DNA of 64,000 nucleotides from Planctomycetota bacterium (GCA_014584315.1 JACTNA010000005.1:167060-231059), one strand, 5' to 3'. Counted from the first letter of the stretch, positions 1 through 9,226 are shown. A program made the numbers and translations. The notes: a model not told the origin generated them from the letters alone.

Positions 1-423
1 AGCGGGATGCCCATGCGGGCGTTGATCGAGCGGTGCGGCGTTGGTCGCGTGGACTTGTTCGGTTTCTCGCCGATCGTCAACACCGAGGAGCACGCGGCCT
101 GGTTCGCGGCGCACGGCGGACACGTTCAGGAGCGGGCGGAGTTGCGCACCGTTCTGGTGCACGGCGACTCCCCGCTCTTCGTCACGTTCGACCTGGACGT
201 GATCGACATGGCCCATGCGCCGGGCGTGAGCGCGATGAACCCGGCGGGCTGGTCGGCGGTGGAGGCAGCTGCGGCCGTTCGCGAGGTCGGTCGCTGCCCG
301 CGCGTGGCCTGCTTCGACATCATGGAACTCAACCCCGTGACGGACGAGGGGGGTCGGACGGCGAGACTTGCCGCGTGGCTGTTCCTGGAGTTCCTGCGCG
401 GCGTCGCGGAGCGTGAGCCGTGA
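1..423 (+). CDS. hutG: Formimidoylglutamase-like hydrolase (arginase superfamily), 5' truncated by window edge
   Basis: The last 140 codons of an arginase/agmatinase-superfamily hydrolase; the frame is open from base 1 and the start lies outside the window. The block TFDLDVID at codons 62-69 as numbered here is the SxDxDxxD motif that holds the binuclear manganese centre in this superfamily, and it is followed by APGVS. The usual DP after the motif is DM here. Its stop overlaps the GTG start of hutI by 4 bp (GTGA), so the two are translationally coupled. That context makes hydrolysis of N-formimidoyl-glutamate, the last step of histidine breakdown, the most likely role. Sequence alone does not exclude another member of the superfamily. 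Confidence 0.8.
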   Translation, partial: SGMPMRALIERCGVGRVDLFGFSPIVNTEEHAAWFAAHGGHVQERAELRTVLVHGDSPLFVTFDLDVIDMAHAPGVSAMNPAGWSAVEAAAAVREVGRCPRVACFDIMELNPVTDEGGRTARLAAWLFLEFLRGVAEREP

Positions 424-1643
424 GCCTGCTCATCCGCGATGCCCGGGTCGTAACGGCGGCCGGACCGCCGGGCATCCGGCGCGGCGTCGCCATGCGCGCG
501 ATCGGCGCCGTTGACCGTGCGGACGTGCTGGTGCGCGGCGACGCGATCGAGTCGATCGTCCACCGCGGCGGACTAAAGGCTCCGCCCGACGCGAAGACGA
601 TCGATGCCCGCGGGCGCGTCCTGTTGCCCGGGTTCGTCGACTGTCACACCCATGCCTGCTGGGCGGGCGACAGGCTCGACGAGTGGGAGGCGAAACTGCG
701 CGGCGAGACGTACCTCGACACGATCCGCCGAGGCGCGGGCATCATGGCGACCGTGCGTGCTGTGAGAGCGGCGAGCGAATCGGAACTCGCCGAGCGCCTC
801 GCCGAGCGGCTGGAACGGGCCCTGCGACTCGGCACGACCACGATCGAAGTCAAGAGCGGCTACGGCCTGACCACGCCGGATGAGTTGAAGATGCTGCGGG
901 CGATCAGGCTCGCGGCCGGAGCATGGAGGGGCACGGTGGTTCCGACCGCCTGCATCGGCCACGCGATCGATCCGGACGTGCCGCGCGGCGACTTCATCCG
1001 CCGAACGATCGAGGAGATGCTCCCCGCGGTGTCGGCCGAGTTCCCCGGCATCGCCATCGACGCGTACTGCGAGGACGGGGCGTGGACCGTCGAGGAGTGC
1101 GTGCGCCTGTTTGAGGCGGCGGCGGAGCGGGGGCACCCGTGCCGAGTCCATGCGGACCAGTTCACGCGGCTCGGCATGACGGAGGAGGCGGTGCGCCGCG
1201 GGTTTGCGAGCGTAGATCATCTCGAGGCGAGCGGACGGGACGTTTTCGAGGCGATTGCCGCATCGCGAACCGCGGCTGTGCTGCTTCCCGGCTCGGGCTT
1301 CCACCTCGACGGCCGATACGCGAGCGGGCGTCAACTCGTCGACGCCGGCGCCGCGGTCGCGCTGGCGACCAACTGGAACCCGGGCAGCGCGCCCTGCGGC
1401 TCCGTGCCCATGGCGATCGCCCTCGGCGTGCGGATGTGCGGCCTGAGCGTCGCCGAAGCCGTCTGCGCCGCGACCGTGAACGGGGCGGGCGTCCTCGGTT
1501 TGCGCGATCGGGGCGTGATCGCGCCGGGCGCGCGGGCGGACCTCGTCCTGCTGCGCCACACGGATGAACGAGCGCTCGCGTGGGAGTTCGGCATGGACGC
1601 CGTTGATGCGGTGGTGTGCGGCGGGGAAATCGCGATTGGGTGA
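420..1643 (+). CDS. hutI: Imidazolonepropionase
   Basis: A 407-residue amidohydrolase that opens imidazolone-5-propionate to N-formimidoyl-glutamate, the third step of histidine degradation in the cytosol. Family marks are the metal pair H76/H78 in GFVDCHTHAC, KSGYGLTT near 145, H244 in HADQF and H267 in SVDHLE. The GTG start overlaps the hutG stop, which fixes it. Oddity: the motif expected to read ATDxNPGS, whose Asp is a metal ligand (Asp324 in the Bacillus subtilis enzyme), reads ATNWNPGS with Asn318. The rest of the core looks intact. The gene ends 18 bp from a convergent lipid kinase gene and I see no terminator between them. Confidence 0.93.
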   Translation: MSLLIRDARVVTAAGPPGIRRGVAMRAIGAVDRADVLVRGDAIESIVHRGGLKAPPDAKTIDARGRVLLPGFVDCHTHACWAGDRLDEWEAKLRGETYLDTIRRGAGIMATVRAVRAASESELAERLAERLERALRLGTTTIEVKSGYGLTTPDELKMLRAIRLAAGAWRGTVVPTACIGHAIDPDVPRGDFIRRTIEEMLPAVSAEFPGIAIDAYCEDGAWTVEECVRLFEAAAERGHPCRVHADQFTRLGMTEEAVRRGFASVDHLEASGRDVFEAIAASRTAAVLLPGSGFHLDGRYASGRQLVDAGAAVALATNWNPGSAPCGSVPMAIALGVRMCGLSVAEAVCAATVNGAGVLGLRDRGVIAPGARADLVLLRHTDERALAWEFGMDAVDAVVCGGEIAIG

Positions 1644-1661
1644 CGCCGTAAGGCCGTGCGC

Positions 1662-2564
1662 TCATCGCGGGGCGAGGATCGACAGTGCGCGCGGCTCCAC
1701 CGCGCACCGCCACTCGACCCGGCCCGATGGTTCGGAGCGGATGCCGGCAGGGCCGGTCTCCCCGTCGATCTGACACGGGGCGTCGGCGTCGTCTGCGCTC
1801 AATTCGATGCGTCGCCCGCTCGCGAATCGGCACGACGGGAACCTGAACTGAGCGCGGCATCGTGCGGCGAGCATCCAGGCGAGGGCGCCGGCGGCCGTCG
1901 ACGCCGGGAAAAAGACGGTGTCGAGCAGGCCGTCCGCGATATCGGCCATCGGGCACGGATCGATCCGCAGGCCGTAGTGGCGGCTGTTGGCGACGACCAC
2001 AAGCCCGCGGCGTGCCTCGACGATCGGCTCGCCGTCGACCGTCACCGTCAATCGAGCGAGGCGTGGTCGCATCAACTCCTCGAAGACGGGGCGGACATAT
2101 GCGGCGTGCCCGACGGCCCGCGTGCGCATGGCGTCGAGGCGGTGGATCACGCCCGCGTCCGGGCCGACGGAGGCCATGAGAGCGAAGGGCCGGCCGTTGC
2201 ACCGGGCGAAGTCCACGCGGACCACGCGGTTGCGCTCGACAGCCGCGAGGAAGCGCGGAAGGCCGGCGCTCATGCCGAACTCGCGTGCGAACAGGTTCTC
2301 GTTTCCGGTGGGCAGGTGGTAGAGCGGTACCGCGCGAGACGACAAGGCATCCAGAAGGTGATTGACCGTGCCGTCGCCGCCGACAACGACGGCCAGCGAG
2401 GAACCGTCGATTGCGTTCGCCGCATCGTGGCCGCGGGTCCCCGGGCCGACCGCGACGACGGCGACCTCGTGGCCGGCGCGGCTCAAGGCGTCGGCGGCGG
2501 ATGCACCAAGTCGGCCTGCACGACCCCTGCCCGATCGCTCGTTGACGAGTACGGCGACTCTCAC
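1662..2564 (-). CDS. Diacylglycerol/lipid kinase family protein (YegS/BmrU type)
   Basis: A 300-residue protein of the diacylglycerol-kinase catalytic-domain family, which phosphorylates lipid diacylglycerols or related alcohols at the membrane. The N-terminal strand [17 protein letters not shown] and the nucleotide-binding VVGGDGTVNHLL about 60 residues later are diagnostic. I chose the GTG at 2564 because homologues begin at this strand; an upstream start at 2627 would add 21 residues of low-complexity sequence and overlap the divergent map gene. There is no Shine-Dalgarno; the hexamer TACGCT (minus strand) ends 9 nt before the GTG, suggesting a nearly leaderless message. The physiological substrate cannot be inferred. 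Confidence 0.85.
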   Translation of the reverse strand: MRVAVLVNERSGRGRAGRLGASAADALSRAGHEVAVVAVGPGTRGHDAANAIDGSSLAVVVGGDGTVNHLLDALSSRAVPLYHLPTGNENLFAREFGMSAGLPRFLAAVERNRVVRVDFARCNGRPFALMASVGPDAGVIHRLDAMRTRAVGHAAYVRPVFEELMRPRLARLTVTVDGEPIVEARRGLVVVANSRHYGLRIDPCPMADIADGLLDTVFFPASTAAGALAWMLAARCRAQFRFPSCRFASGRRIELSADDADAPCQIDGETGPAGIRSEPSGRVEWRCAVEPRALSILAPR

Positions 2565-2573
2565 GCGGGGAAG

Positions 2574-2579
2574 AGCGTA
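2574..2579 (-). promoter_or_regulatory. -10 box just before lipid kinase start
   Basis: TACGCT on the minus strand, 9 nt before the GTG at 2564. Predicted transcription start is within about 2 nt of the start codon. No -35 is recognisable. It sits back to back with the -10 box of map. Confidence 0.35.
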
Positions 2580-2597
2580 GGGGGCGGCGCGAGCCGC

Positions 2598-2603
2598 TAC
2601 CAT
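2598..2603 (+). promoter_or_regulatory. -10 box just before map start
   Basis: TACCAT ends 7 nt before the ATG at 2611, placing the transcript start about one base upstream of the codon. No Shine-Dalgarno is present, consistent with a leaderless message. Confidence 0.45.
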
Positions 2604-2610
2604 TGCGGCC

Positions 2611-3432
2611 ATGCCGCGGGCCAGCATCGTGACCGAGAGCGACGCCGAACTCGCCTACGCGGCGGCGCAGTGCGTCGTGGAGACCCACCGCCGCCTCGCC
2701 GCGTTCCTTCGCCGCGGCCAGACGCTGGCGGAGATCGACCGCTTCGTCGCCCGCACGCTCGAGGACCTGCGGTGCCGGTCGTGCTTCCTGCACTACCGAG
2801 TGCCGAAGGCGCCGCCGTTCCCCTCGCACGCCTGCCTGAGCGTGAACGACTGCATCGTGCACGGTACCGCCGGCTACCTCACGCGTCCTCTGGCGGAAGG
2901 CGACCTGCTCAAAGTTGATGTCGGCGTCGTTCACCGAGGGTGGATCGGCGACGCGGCGTGGACCTATTCGTTCGGCCCCCCCACCGACGAGGTCCGGCGA
3001 CTCATGGCCTGCGGCAGGGAATCGATCCGACGCGGTGTGGCGCAACTCCGCCCGGACAACACCTACCTCGATTGGGCGCGGACCGTGCAGTCGTACGTCG
3101 AGGGGGAGTGCGGGTTCCACCTGGTGCGCGGCCTCGGAGGGCATGGGTACGGGCGGAGGCTGCACGAGCCTCCCTTCGTGTCGAACGTCGTGCCCGGGTC
3201 CCCCTTCGAGTGGCCCGACGGCGCGGAGCCGTGCAGGCCGGGAACGCTCGTCGCGGTCGAGCCGATGATCGCGGTCGGGACGGGTCGGACGCGCCAGGCG
3301 CGGCACGAGTGGCCGATCTTCACGGCAGACGGGTCGATGAGCGTCCACTACGAGCACGACGTGCTCATCACCGAGAACGGTCCGCGCGTGCTCACCGAGG
3401 GGCTTGAGGCGCTGCCCGACGAGGTCGGCTGA
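2611..3432 (+). CDS. map: Methionine aminopeptidase, type I
   Basis: A 273-residue cytosolic dinuclear metallopeptidase that removes the initiator methionine from nascent proteins. The five metal ligands are in order D103 (KVDVG), D114 (WIGDAAW), H178 (GGHGYGRRLHEPP), E217 (VAVEPM) and E248 (VHYEHD); the catalytic H84 lies in NDCIVHG. Length and motif spacing fit type Ia enzymes. The ATG is kept because the frame has no better upstream start and a -10-like hexamer lies at the right distance for a leaderless transcript. It is divergent from the lipid kinase gene with 46 bp between start codons. Confidence 0.95.
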   Translation: MPRASIVTESDAELAYAAAQCVVETHRRLAAFLRRGQTLAEIDRFVARTLEDLRCRSCFLHYRVPKAPPFPSHACLSVNDCIVHGTAGYLTRPLAEGDLLKVDVGVVHRGWIGDAAWTYSFGPPTDEVRRLMACGRESIRRGVAQLRPDNTYLDWARTVQSYVEGECGFHLVRGLGGHGYGRRLHEPPFVSNVVPGSPFEWPDGAEPCRPGTLVAVEPMIAVGTGRTRQARHEWPIFTADGSMSVHYEHDVLITENGPRVLTEGLEALPDEVG

Positions 3433-3442
3433 GCCGACGAAG

Positions 3443-3472
3443 AAAAAAGGGCCGGCCCCTCCGGACCGGCCC
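3443..3472 (-). terminator. Rho-independent terminator of the subtilase gene
   Basis: Inverted repeat GGGCCGG (3449-3455) / CCGGCCC (3466-3472) with a 10-nt loop. Read on the minus strand it is followed by six T (A-run at 3443-3448). It lies 28 bp past the stop of the minus-strand protease gene. On the plus strand there is no T-run, so it does not serve map. Confidence 0.85.
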
Positions 3473-3499
3473 CTGCAAGGCTGGCGCTTGACCCGCGGG

Positions 3500-5704
3500 T
3501 CAGTTGTCGATGGCCGCGGACCAGACGGACCACTGGCTGTTTCGCCCGTCGGAGAGCGTGCGGACACGGTAGCGGTAGCGTCCCGAGGGCGGGCTGTCGG
3601 ATGTGCCGGTGACGTTGGCGCCCACGGTTCCGATCACGGTCGTGTTGGTCCAGGAGTTGCCGACGCGTTCCTGGCGTTGGATCTCGAAGCCGGACTCGAT
3701 GCCGGACGGGTCACTCCAGGCGATGAAGATCGTGCCGCCGGTCGCGGAGCCGGTCGGCTTGGCGGGGCGAGCGGCACGGAGGGCCATCCACTTGGACCAC
3801 GAGGAGTCGCCGCCGCTTCCGTTGGCGCGGACGCGGTAGCGCCAGCCGCCCTGGCCGACGCTGTCGGAGAAGGTCGTCACGTTTGCGCCGACGGTGCCGA
3901 CGATCGTGTTGTTCTTCCACTTGCCGGCGACCTTCTCCTGCCGCTGGATCTCGAACCCGGTCTCGTTGCCGGAGTTGTCCGCCCAGACGACGACGGCCTG
4001 CCCTGGGTTGCCCTCGTCGCTCGATACGATGTCAGGCGCGGCCGGGATGCTCGCCTGCACGATGCCGATGGTGAAGAAATCGTCGTCGCTCGCTCCGCCG
4101 GAGTCGGTGACGCTCGGCGTGATGTAGTGGTTGCCGAGCGAGAGGGTTGTGGTGGTCACATTCGCCCCGACGCCGATCACCCCGTCCAGGTGCGAGACCC
4201 AGACGATCTGGTTCGAGATGTCGCCGTCTTCGGGGTCGATCGCCGTGCCGGAGAAGGTGACGGGCGCTCCCTGCACGAACTGATCCCCCGGCGACGGAGA
4301 CAGGACCGTCAGCACCGGGGGCTGGTTCGGCGTGTACCCGATGGCCGCGGCCGCGTTGACGACGCCGCCGGTGACGGTCCGGTTCTGCATGGCGGTCACG
4401 GGGCGGGTGGTGCTCATCACCTGCTGGTAGATGGCAGTCCAGGGCGAACCTGGGTTCTTGCCGTAGACCAGGGCGACGACGCCCGCGGCGTGCGGCGAGG
4501 CCATCGACGTGCCGTCCAGGTAGGCGTACCCGCTCGTGCCGTAGGTGCTGTAGATGTTCGCGCCGGGCGCGCCCATGTCGACGGAGTTCAGCCCGTAGTT
4601 GGACCAGCTCGGCTTGGTGTCGCTGCTTGTGGTTGCGGCGATGGCGAGCAGGTTCGTGTTGGTGTAGGAGGCGGGATAGAAGGGGCTTGAGTCGTTGTTG
4701 GTTCCGCTGTTGCCCGCGGCGCACACGAAGATGTGCCCGACGGACTTGGAGTTCTCGATGGCGTTGTAGAGCGAGGACGAGTACCCGCCGCCGCCCCATG
4801 AGTTATTGGAGACCTTCACCTGCTTGTTGACGGCGTACTGGAGCGAGTTGATCGCGCCGGTGGTCGTGCCGCCGCCCGAGCCGAGGAATCGCAGGGCCAT
4901 CAGCTTGCACTGCCAGTTCACGCCCACGACGCCGGTGCCGTTGTTGCCCACAGCCCCGACGGTGCCCGCGACGTGCGTGCCGTGGCCCGTGTCGTACGGG
5001 TTGTTGTCGTTGCTGTAGAAGTCGTACCCGTAGATGTCGTCGATGTACCCGTTCCCGTCGTCGTCGATCCCGTTGTTCGGGATTTCGCCCGGGTTCTCCC
5101 AGCGGTTGGCCGCCAGGTCGGGGTGGTTGTAGTTCATGCCGGTGTCGATGATCGCGACCACGAAGTTCGGGTTGCCCTTGTAGACGTCCCACGCCTCAGG
5201 CCCATCGATGTCGGCGTCCACCTTCCCGGTCACGCCGTTCACGGTCTGGCCCGTGTTGTGCATGCCCCAGAGGCGTGAGAAGTGCGTGTCGTTCGGGATC
5301 ACGCACGTCCGCAGGATGTAGTCCGGCTCGGCGTAGACGACCGCGCCCGAAAGCGCGGGCGAGGACAGGAGCGCGATCGCATCGTTCACGCTCACGCCGC
5401 CGCCCAGGCTCAGATGCACGAGATCTGGAACGAGCGTGAAGCGATCGAGCACCTGCCCGCCGATGATCGCCGCCACGGCGTTTGCGGGCGTGCCCGGCGT
5501 GAGTTGCACCAGAATGGTGAAGGGGTCGTATTCGAGATGGACCGTTGGATCCTCGAGCAGCGAGTGCAACGCTGCTCGGGGATTCTCCGGTGCGATCCCC
5601 GCCATGTGCAGCGTGAGCGCATCATCCGACGACGCCGACGACACGCCGGCGAACGCCACGAGCGCGCCAAGACAGAGTGCGATCCGATCGCGTGCCCACT
5701 TCAT
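3500..5704 (-). CDS. Secreted subtilisin-like serine protease (S8) with fibronectin-III-like tail
   Basis: A 734-residue exported protease. The ATG at 5704 is preceded by AAGGAACGAGG and followed by a signal peptide (MKWARDRIAL plus hydrophobic core, cleavage near residue 25); an earlier in-frame ATG at 5872 would bury this signal. Residues 26-135 resemble an inhibitor-like propeptide. The catalytic Asp187 (AIIDTG), His241 (GHGTHVAG), oxyanion Asn332 (GNSG) and Ser400 (GTSMASPHAAG) are all present. After the catalytic domain come a PKD/Ig-like module and two tandem fibronectin-III-like repeats that share GFEIQRQE. The repeats may anchor the enzyme or bind substrate. It is a single gene with its own promoter and terminator. 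Confidence 0.93.
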   Translation of the reverse strand: MKWARDRIALCLGALVAFAGVSSASSDDALTLHMAGIAPENPRAALHSLLEDPTVHLEYDPFTILVQLTPGTPANAVAAIIGGQVLDRFTLVPDLVHLSLGGGVSVNDAIALLSSPALSGAVVYAEPDYILRTCVIPNDTHFSRLWGMHNTGQTVNGVTGKVDADIDGPEAWDVYKGNPNFVVAIIDTGMNYNHPDLAANRWENPGEIPNNGIDDDGNGYIDDIYGYDFYSNDNNPYDTGHGTHVAGTVGAVGNNGTGVVGVNWQCKLMALRFLGSGGGTTTGAINSLQYAVNKQVKVSNNSWGGGGYSSSLYNAIENSKSVGHIFVCAAGNSGTNNDSSPFYPASYTNTNLLAIAATTSSDTKPSWSNYGLNSVDMGAPGANIYSTYGTSGYAYLDGTSMASPHAAGVVALVYGKNPGSPWTAIYQQVMSTTRPVTAMQNRTVTGGVVNAAAAIGYTPNQPPVLTVLSPSPGDQFVQGAPVTFSGTAIDPEDGDISNQIVWVSHLDGVIGVGANVTTTTLSLGNHYITPSVTDSGGASDDDFFTIGIVQASIPAAPDIVSSDEGNPGQAVVVWADNSGNETGFEIQRQEKVAGKWKNNTIVGTVGANVTTFSDSVGQGGWRYRVRANGSGGDSSWSKWMALRAARPAKPTGSATGGTIFIAWSDPSGIESGFEIQRQERVGNSWTNTTVIGTVGANVTGTSDSPPSGRYRYRVRTLSDGRNSQWSVWSAAIDN

Positions 5705-5735
5705 GCCTCGTTCCTTTCTTCGCATGAGTCCGAAC

Positions 5736-5756
5736 GGCCCGGCGCCTGGCCGGGCC
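5736..5756 (-). other. GC-rich hairpin in the protease mRNA leader
   Basis: GGCCCGGC / GCCGGGCC, an 8-bp perfect stem with a 5-nt loop, lying between the predicted promoter and the ribosome-binding site of the protease gene. There is no T-run on the minus strand, so it is not a terminator there; it may affect mRNA stability or translation. Confidence 0.4.
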
Positions 5757-5880
5757 CTTTCTCCGATCCGACCGTCCGATGACGCCACAGCGCGAACCGC
5801 GCATCTTGAGCATGGCGGCACCGGCACCGAATCCCCCATGAGTATCCGCAGAGGCCCCCCTTCCAGGGCCACAATTTCCG

Positions 5881-5909
5881 AAAGTAACTCGGATGACAGC
5901 CCCCGTCAA
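5881..5909 (-). promoter_or_regulatory. Sigma-70-type promoter of the protease gene
   Basis: On the minus strand TTGACG (5904-5909), a 17-nt spacer and TACTTT (5881-5886). Predicted start is near 5874, giving a leader of about 170 nt before the ATG at 5704. The -35 overlaps the plus-strand terminator at 5901-5926. Confidence 0.6.
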
Positions 5910-5926
5910 GACTCACGGGGTTTTTT
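5901..5926 (+). terminator. Orphan plus-strand intrinsic terminator upstream of trpA
   Basis: CCCCGT / ACGGGG with an 8-nt loop, followed directly by TTTTTT. This is a textbook plus-strand terminator, yet no plus-strand gene is visible between 5705 and 5900. It may end a small RNA, act as an attenuator for trpA, or insulate trpA from antisense transcription through the protease gene. Confidence 0.75.
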
Positions 5927-5956
5927 CCGCACTCGACGGGCCTCCGTCCCGGGCAC

Positions 5957-5962
5957 TACCCT
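5957..5962 (+). promoter_or_regulatory. -10 box just before trpA
   Basis: TACCCT ends 8 nt before the trpA ATG and lies 30 bp past the orphan terminator. No Shine-Dalgarno precedes the ATG, so a leaderless trpA message is plausible. Confidence 0.4.
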
Positions 5963-5970
5963 CACCGGCC

Positions 5971-6780
5971 ATGAACCGGATCGAACGGGCATTCCACACG
6001 GCGCGACAGTCCGACGCTCGTTTGCTCATGCCCTTCATCTGCGGGGGATTCCCCAGGCCCGGTATGACCGGTCCACTTCTCGCCGCTCTAGAGCGAGGAG
6101 GGGCGTCCGTCGTCGAGATCGGCATCCCGTTCTCCGACCCGATCGCCGACGGACCCGTGATTGCCGGAGCCATGCACAAGGCCATCGAGGCGGGCACCAC
6201 GCCTGAGCGGGTCTTCGAGGAGGCGCTGTCTGTTCGGGATACGATTGGCATCGGCCTTGTCGCGATGGTCAGCGTCTCGATCGCCCATCGCCTCGGCGGC
6301 CGCGAGGGCTTCCTTGCCCGGACGCGGGAGTCCGGCTTCGACGGTGTCATCATCCCCGACCTGCCCTTTGAAGAGAGCGGGGCGTACCGGGAGCGTTGCG
6401 GAGAACTGGGTCTGACGTTCTCGCATCTCGTGGCACCGACGACGCCCCGCGATCGGGCGGCGGCCCTGGCGAAAGGCTCGACCGGGTTCGTGTACCTGCT
6501 GGCCAGAACCGGGATTACCGGCGAGCGGAGCGACGCGCCGGACGTGGCCGAGCGGGTCGCGGCCCTTCGCCGAGCGACCGATCTGCCGATCGCCTGCGGG
6601 TTCGGTATCGCCACGGCGGAGCACGTGAGGGCGGTTGTGGCCCACGCGGACGCGGCCATCGTCGGCAGCGCGATGGTCCGTCGGATCGAGCGTGCGGCCG
6701 GGTCCGGCCTCGACCCGATCGAAGCGGCGGAGGCATTGACGCGCGAGCTCGCCGCCGGCCTCCCGGGCACGCCCGGTTGA
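5971..6780 (+). CDS. trpA: Tryptophan synthase alpha chain
   Basis: A 269-residue TIM-barrel protein that cleaves indole-3-glycerol phosphate to indole and glyceraldehyde 3-phosphate and passes indole to the beta chain. The catalytic residues E49 and D60 in [15 protein letters not shown] fall at the same numbers as in the Salmonella enzyme. PDLPFEE, the modified loop [11 protein letters not shown] and the phosphate site [10 protein letters not shown] are present; GFPRPGMT replaces the usual GDP motif of strand 1. The ATG at 5971 matches family length; an earlier in-frame ATG at 5893 lies across the terminator. No trpB or other trp gene lies beside it in this window, so the pathway is split here. 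Confidence 0.94.
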   Translation: MNRIERAFHTARQSDARLLMPFICGGFPRPGMTGPLLAALERGGASVVEIGIPFSDPIADGPVIAGAMHKAIEAGTTPERVFEEALSVRDTIGIGLVAMVSVSIAHRLGGREGFLARTRESGFDGVIIPDLPFEESGAYRERCGELGLTFSHLVAPTTPRDRAAALAKGSTGFVYLLARTGITGERSDAPDVAERVAALRRATDLPIACGFGIATAEHVRAVVAHADAAIVGSAMVRRIERAAGSGLDPIEAAEALTRELAAGLPGTPG

Positions 6781-6831
6781 GTCGCGCGTGGCTCGACGCC
6801 CGAAAACCTTGTCGGCCTGACCGTCCGGGGC

Positions 6832-6859
6832 TTGCGAATCGCGCCGGGCGTGCAACAAT
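6832..6859 (+). promoter_or_regulatory. Possible promoter and start-site hairpin before glutamine synthetase
   Basis: TTGCGA (6832-6837), 16-nt spacer, AACAAT (6854-6859); predicted start near 6866. A perfect CGTCGG/CCGACG hairpin with flanking CCCC/GGGG arms covers 6860-6882, directly at the predicted start, and could be a 5' stabiliser or a protein-binding dyad. Confidence 0.4.
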
Positions 6860-6944
6860 CCCCGCGTCGGGTCCGACGGGGGTCCGGCTCCGCACGGCAG
6901 CGCATCGGAGATGCGCCGCTCTCGGTCGCGAGGAGCAGTCACGC

Positions 6945-9152
6945 ATGGTCCGGCGAGAGTCGAACGGCAACGGTGCGCGCACCGCGTACGTCGGCATGAC
7001 GGAACGCAACGGCATGGAGGGCAGCGCGATGACGCGGTGGGAGGACGTGGAGTCGACCTTTTCCTGCGACGTGTTCACGGAGCGCGTCATGCAGCAGCGT
7101 CTGCCCAAGGACGTCTTCCGCCGACTCCTCCGGACCATCCACCACGGCGACCCGCTCGAGATCGAGGTCGCGGACGTCATCGCCGCCGCCATGAAGGACT
7201 GGGCCGTCGAGAACGGCGCCACGCACTACACGCACTGGTTCCAGCCGCTCACCGGCCTGACCGCCGAGAAGCACGACACGTTCCTCACGCCCGACGGCCA
7301 CGGGGGCGCGATCAGCGAGTTCACGGGAACGATGCTCGTGCAGGGTGAGCCTGACGCGTCCAGTTTCCCCTCGGGCGGCCTGCGCGCGACCTTCGAGGCC
7401 CGCGGGTACACCGCGTGGGACGCGACCAGCCCCGTCTTCCTCATGCGTGGCCCGAACTACGCCACGCTCTGCATCCCCACCGCGTTCGTCTCATGGAACG
7501 GCGAGGCGCTCGACAAGAAGACCCCGCTCCTGCGCTCGATGGATGCGCTGTCCGCGGCCGCGCTTCGGGTGCTGCGCATCTTCGGCAGCGACACGGGCGT
7601 GCGCCGGGTCTACGCGACGGTCGGCGCGGAGCAGGAGTACTTCCTGATCGACCAGTCGCTCTTCTACTCGCGCCCCGACCTCTCGACCTGCGACCGGACG
7701 CTCTTCGGGGCCAGGCCTCCGAAGGGGCAGCAGTTGGAGGACCATTACTTCGGGTCGATCCCGCCGCGGGTGCTGGCGTTCATGGCGGAGTGCGAGCGAG
7801 AGTTGTACCGGCTGGGCGTGCCGGTGAAGACCCGGCACAACGAGGTGGCCCCGGGGCAGTTCGAGCTGGCCGCGCACTACGAGACCGCGAACGTCGCCTG
7901 CGACCACCAGATGATCGTGATGGAGACGCTCAAGCGCGTCGCGCCGCGCTACGGCCTGCGCTGCGTGCTGGCCGAGAAGCCCTTCGCCGGTATCAACGGC
8001 TCGGGCAAGCACCTGAACTGGTCGATGGCGACCGACACGGGCGAGAACCTGCTCGACCCTCAGGACGACACGCACTCGAACATGGAGTTCCTGACGTTCC
8101 TGTGCGCCGTCATTCGCGCGGTGGACCTGCACGCCGATCTGCTGAGGGCGTCGGTGGCGAGCGCGGGCAACGACCACCGCCTCGGCGCCAACGAGGCCCC
8201 GCCCGCGATCATCTCGATCTTCCTGGGCGACATGCTCACGGACATCGTCGAGCAGTTGGCCGCGGGCGCGCCGAAAAAGACCATGCGCGGGGGCAAACTG
8301 GACCTCGGGGCGGCCACCCTGCCGCAGATCCCCCGGCACACGGGCGACCGCAACCGCACTTCCCCCTTCGCGTTCACCGGCAACAAGTTCGAGTTCCGCG
8401 CGGTCGGTTCCTCGGCGAGCGTCGCGTGGCCGACGACGGTGCTCAACACGATCGTGACCGAGTCGCTCCACGACCTGGCCGACGAACTCGAGAAAGCAGC
8501 GGGCGCGAACCCGACCGCCCAGAAGCTGGAGTCCAGCGTCTGGAAGGTGCTGCAGGGCGTGGTGAAGGAGCATCGCCGGGTGATCTTCAACGGGGACGGG
8601 TACGACGCCGCCTGGCACGCCGAGGCCGAGAAGCGCGGCCTGCCGAACCTGCGAGACACCGTGGACGCGCTGCCGGTGCTCAAGTCAAAGAAGGCGACGG
8701 ACCTGTTCAAGCGGCACAAGGTGCTGAGCAAGCCGGAACTGGAGAGCCGGGCGCACATCTTCGTCGAGAAGTACATCAAGCAGGTGACGATCGAGGCGGA
8801 GACGATGGCGTCGATGGCGCGCACGATCATCCTGCCCGCCGCCCTTCGCCAGCAGGCCGAGATCGCCGAGACGGTCGCCGCGACCGAGGCCGCGGGCGTG
8901 GACGCGGGAGACGCTCGGGCCGCGCTGGAGGAGTTCGTCGAACTGGTAACGAGATTCCGGGCCGCGATCGGGCGCGTGGAGGCTGCGCTGCGGCACGAAT
9001 CGTCCAATCCCGACAAGCACGCGGAGCACATCAAGCGGGCCGTCCGGCCAGCGATGGCGGACCTGCGCGAACTGGGCGACGCACTGGAGATGCACATCGC
9101 CGACGACCTGTGGACCCTGCCGAAGTACCGCGAGATGCTGGCGATCCGCTGA
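6945..9152 (+). CDS. glnN: Type III glutamine synthetase
   Basis: A 735-residue cytosolic enzyme that makes glutamine from glutamate, ammonia and ATP. The length (type I is about 470) and the order of blocks [15 protein letters not shown] (about 296), [14 protein letters not shown] (about 345) and [20 protein letters not shown] (about 470) mark the type III class found in Bacteroidetes, cyanobacteria and planctomycetes. The ATG at 6945 is chosen because AGGAG lies 9 nt before it; upstream sequence in the same frame is non-homologous. Nothing looks missing in the core. It is a single gene between trpA and a tRNA, with a hairpin after its stop. Confidence 0.95.
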   Translation: MVRRESNGNGARTAYVGMTERNGMEGSAMTRWEDVESTFSCDVFTERVMQQRLPKDVFRRLLRTIHHGDPLEIEVADVIAAAMKDWAVENGATHYTHWFQPLTGLTAEKHDTFLTPDGHGGAISEFTGTMLVQGEPDASSFPSGGLRATFEARGYTAWDATSPVFLMRGPNYATLCIPTAFVSWNGEALDKKTPLLRSMDALSAAALRVLRIFGSDTGVRRVYATVGAEQEYFLIDQSLFYSRPDLSTCDRTLFGARPPKGQQLEDHYFGSIPPRVLAFMAECERELYRLGVPVKTRHNEVAPGQFELAAHYETANVACDHQMIVMETLKRVAPRYGLRCVLAEKPFAGINGSGKHLNWSMATDTGENLLDPQDDTHSNMEFLTFLCAVIRAVDLHADLLRASVASAGNDHRLGANEAPPAIISIFLGDMLTDIVEQLAAGAPKKTMRGGKLDLGAATLPQIPRHTGDRNRTSPFAFTGNKFEFRAVGSSASVAWPTTVLNTIVTESLHDLADELEKAAGANPTAQKLESSVWKVLQGVVKEHRRVIFNGDGYDAAWHAEAEKRGLPNLRDTVDALPVLKSKKATDLFKRHKVLSKPELESRAHIFVEKYIKQVTIEAETMASMARTIILPAALRQQAEIAETVAATEAAGVDAGDARAALEEFVELVTRFRAAIGRVEAALRHESSNPDKHAEHIKRAVRPAMADLRELGDALEMHIADDLWTLPKYREMLAIR

Positions 9153-9188
9153 CGGGCGGGGCGGCCGATGCTCCGCCTCAACCACCCC

Positions 9189-9212
9189 CTCGCCGCCGGG
9201 AGCGGCGGCGAG
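9189..9212 (+). terminator. Hairpin after glutamine synthetase, terminator-like
   Basis: CTCGCCGCC / GGCGGCGAG, nine perfect pairs with a 6-nt loop, 37 bp after the stop of the glutamine synthetase gene. There is no T-run, so termination would have to be hairpin-only or Rho-assisted. Confidence 0.45.
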
Positions 9213-9226
9213 TCTCCGGCCTCCGG

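Noticed and set aside
1162..3567. An 801-codon minus-strand frame across hutI, the lipid kinase and map
   Set aside because: Shadow frame; Arg/Pro/Gly-rich with no domain and opposite three recognised enzymes.
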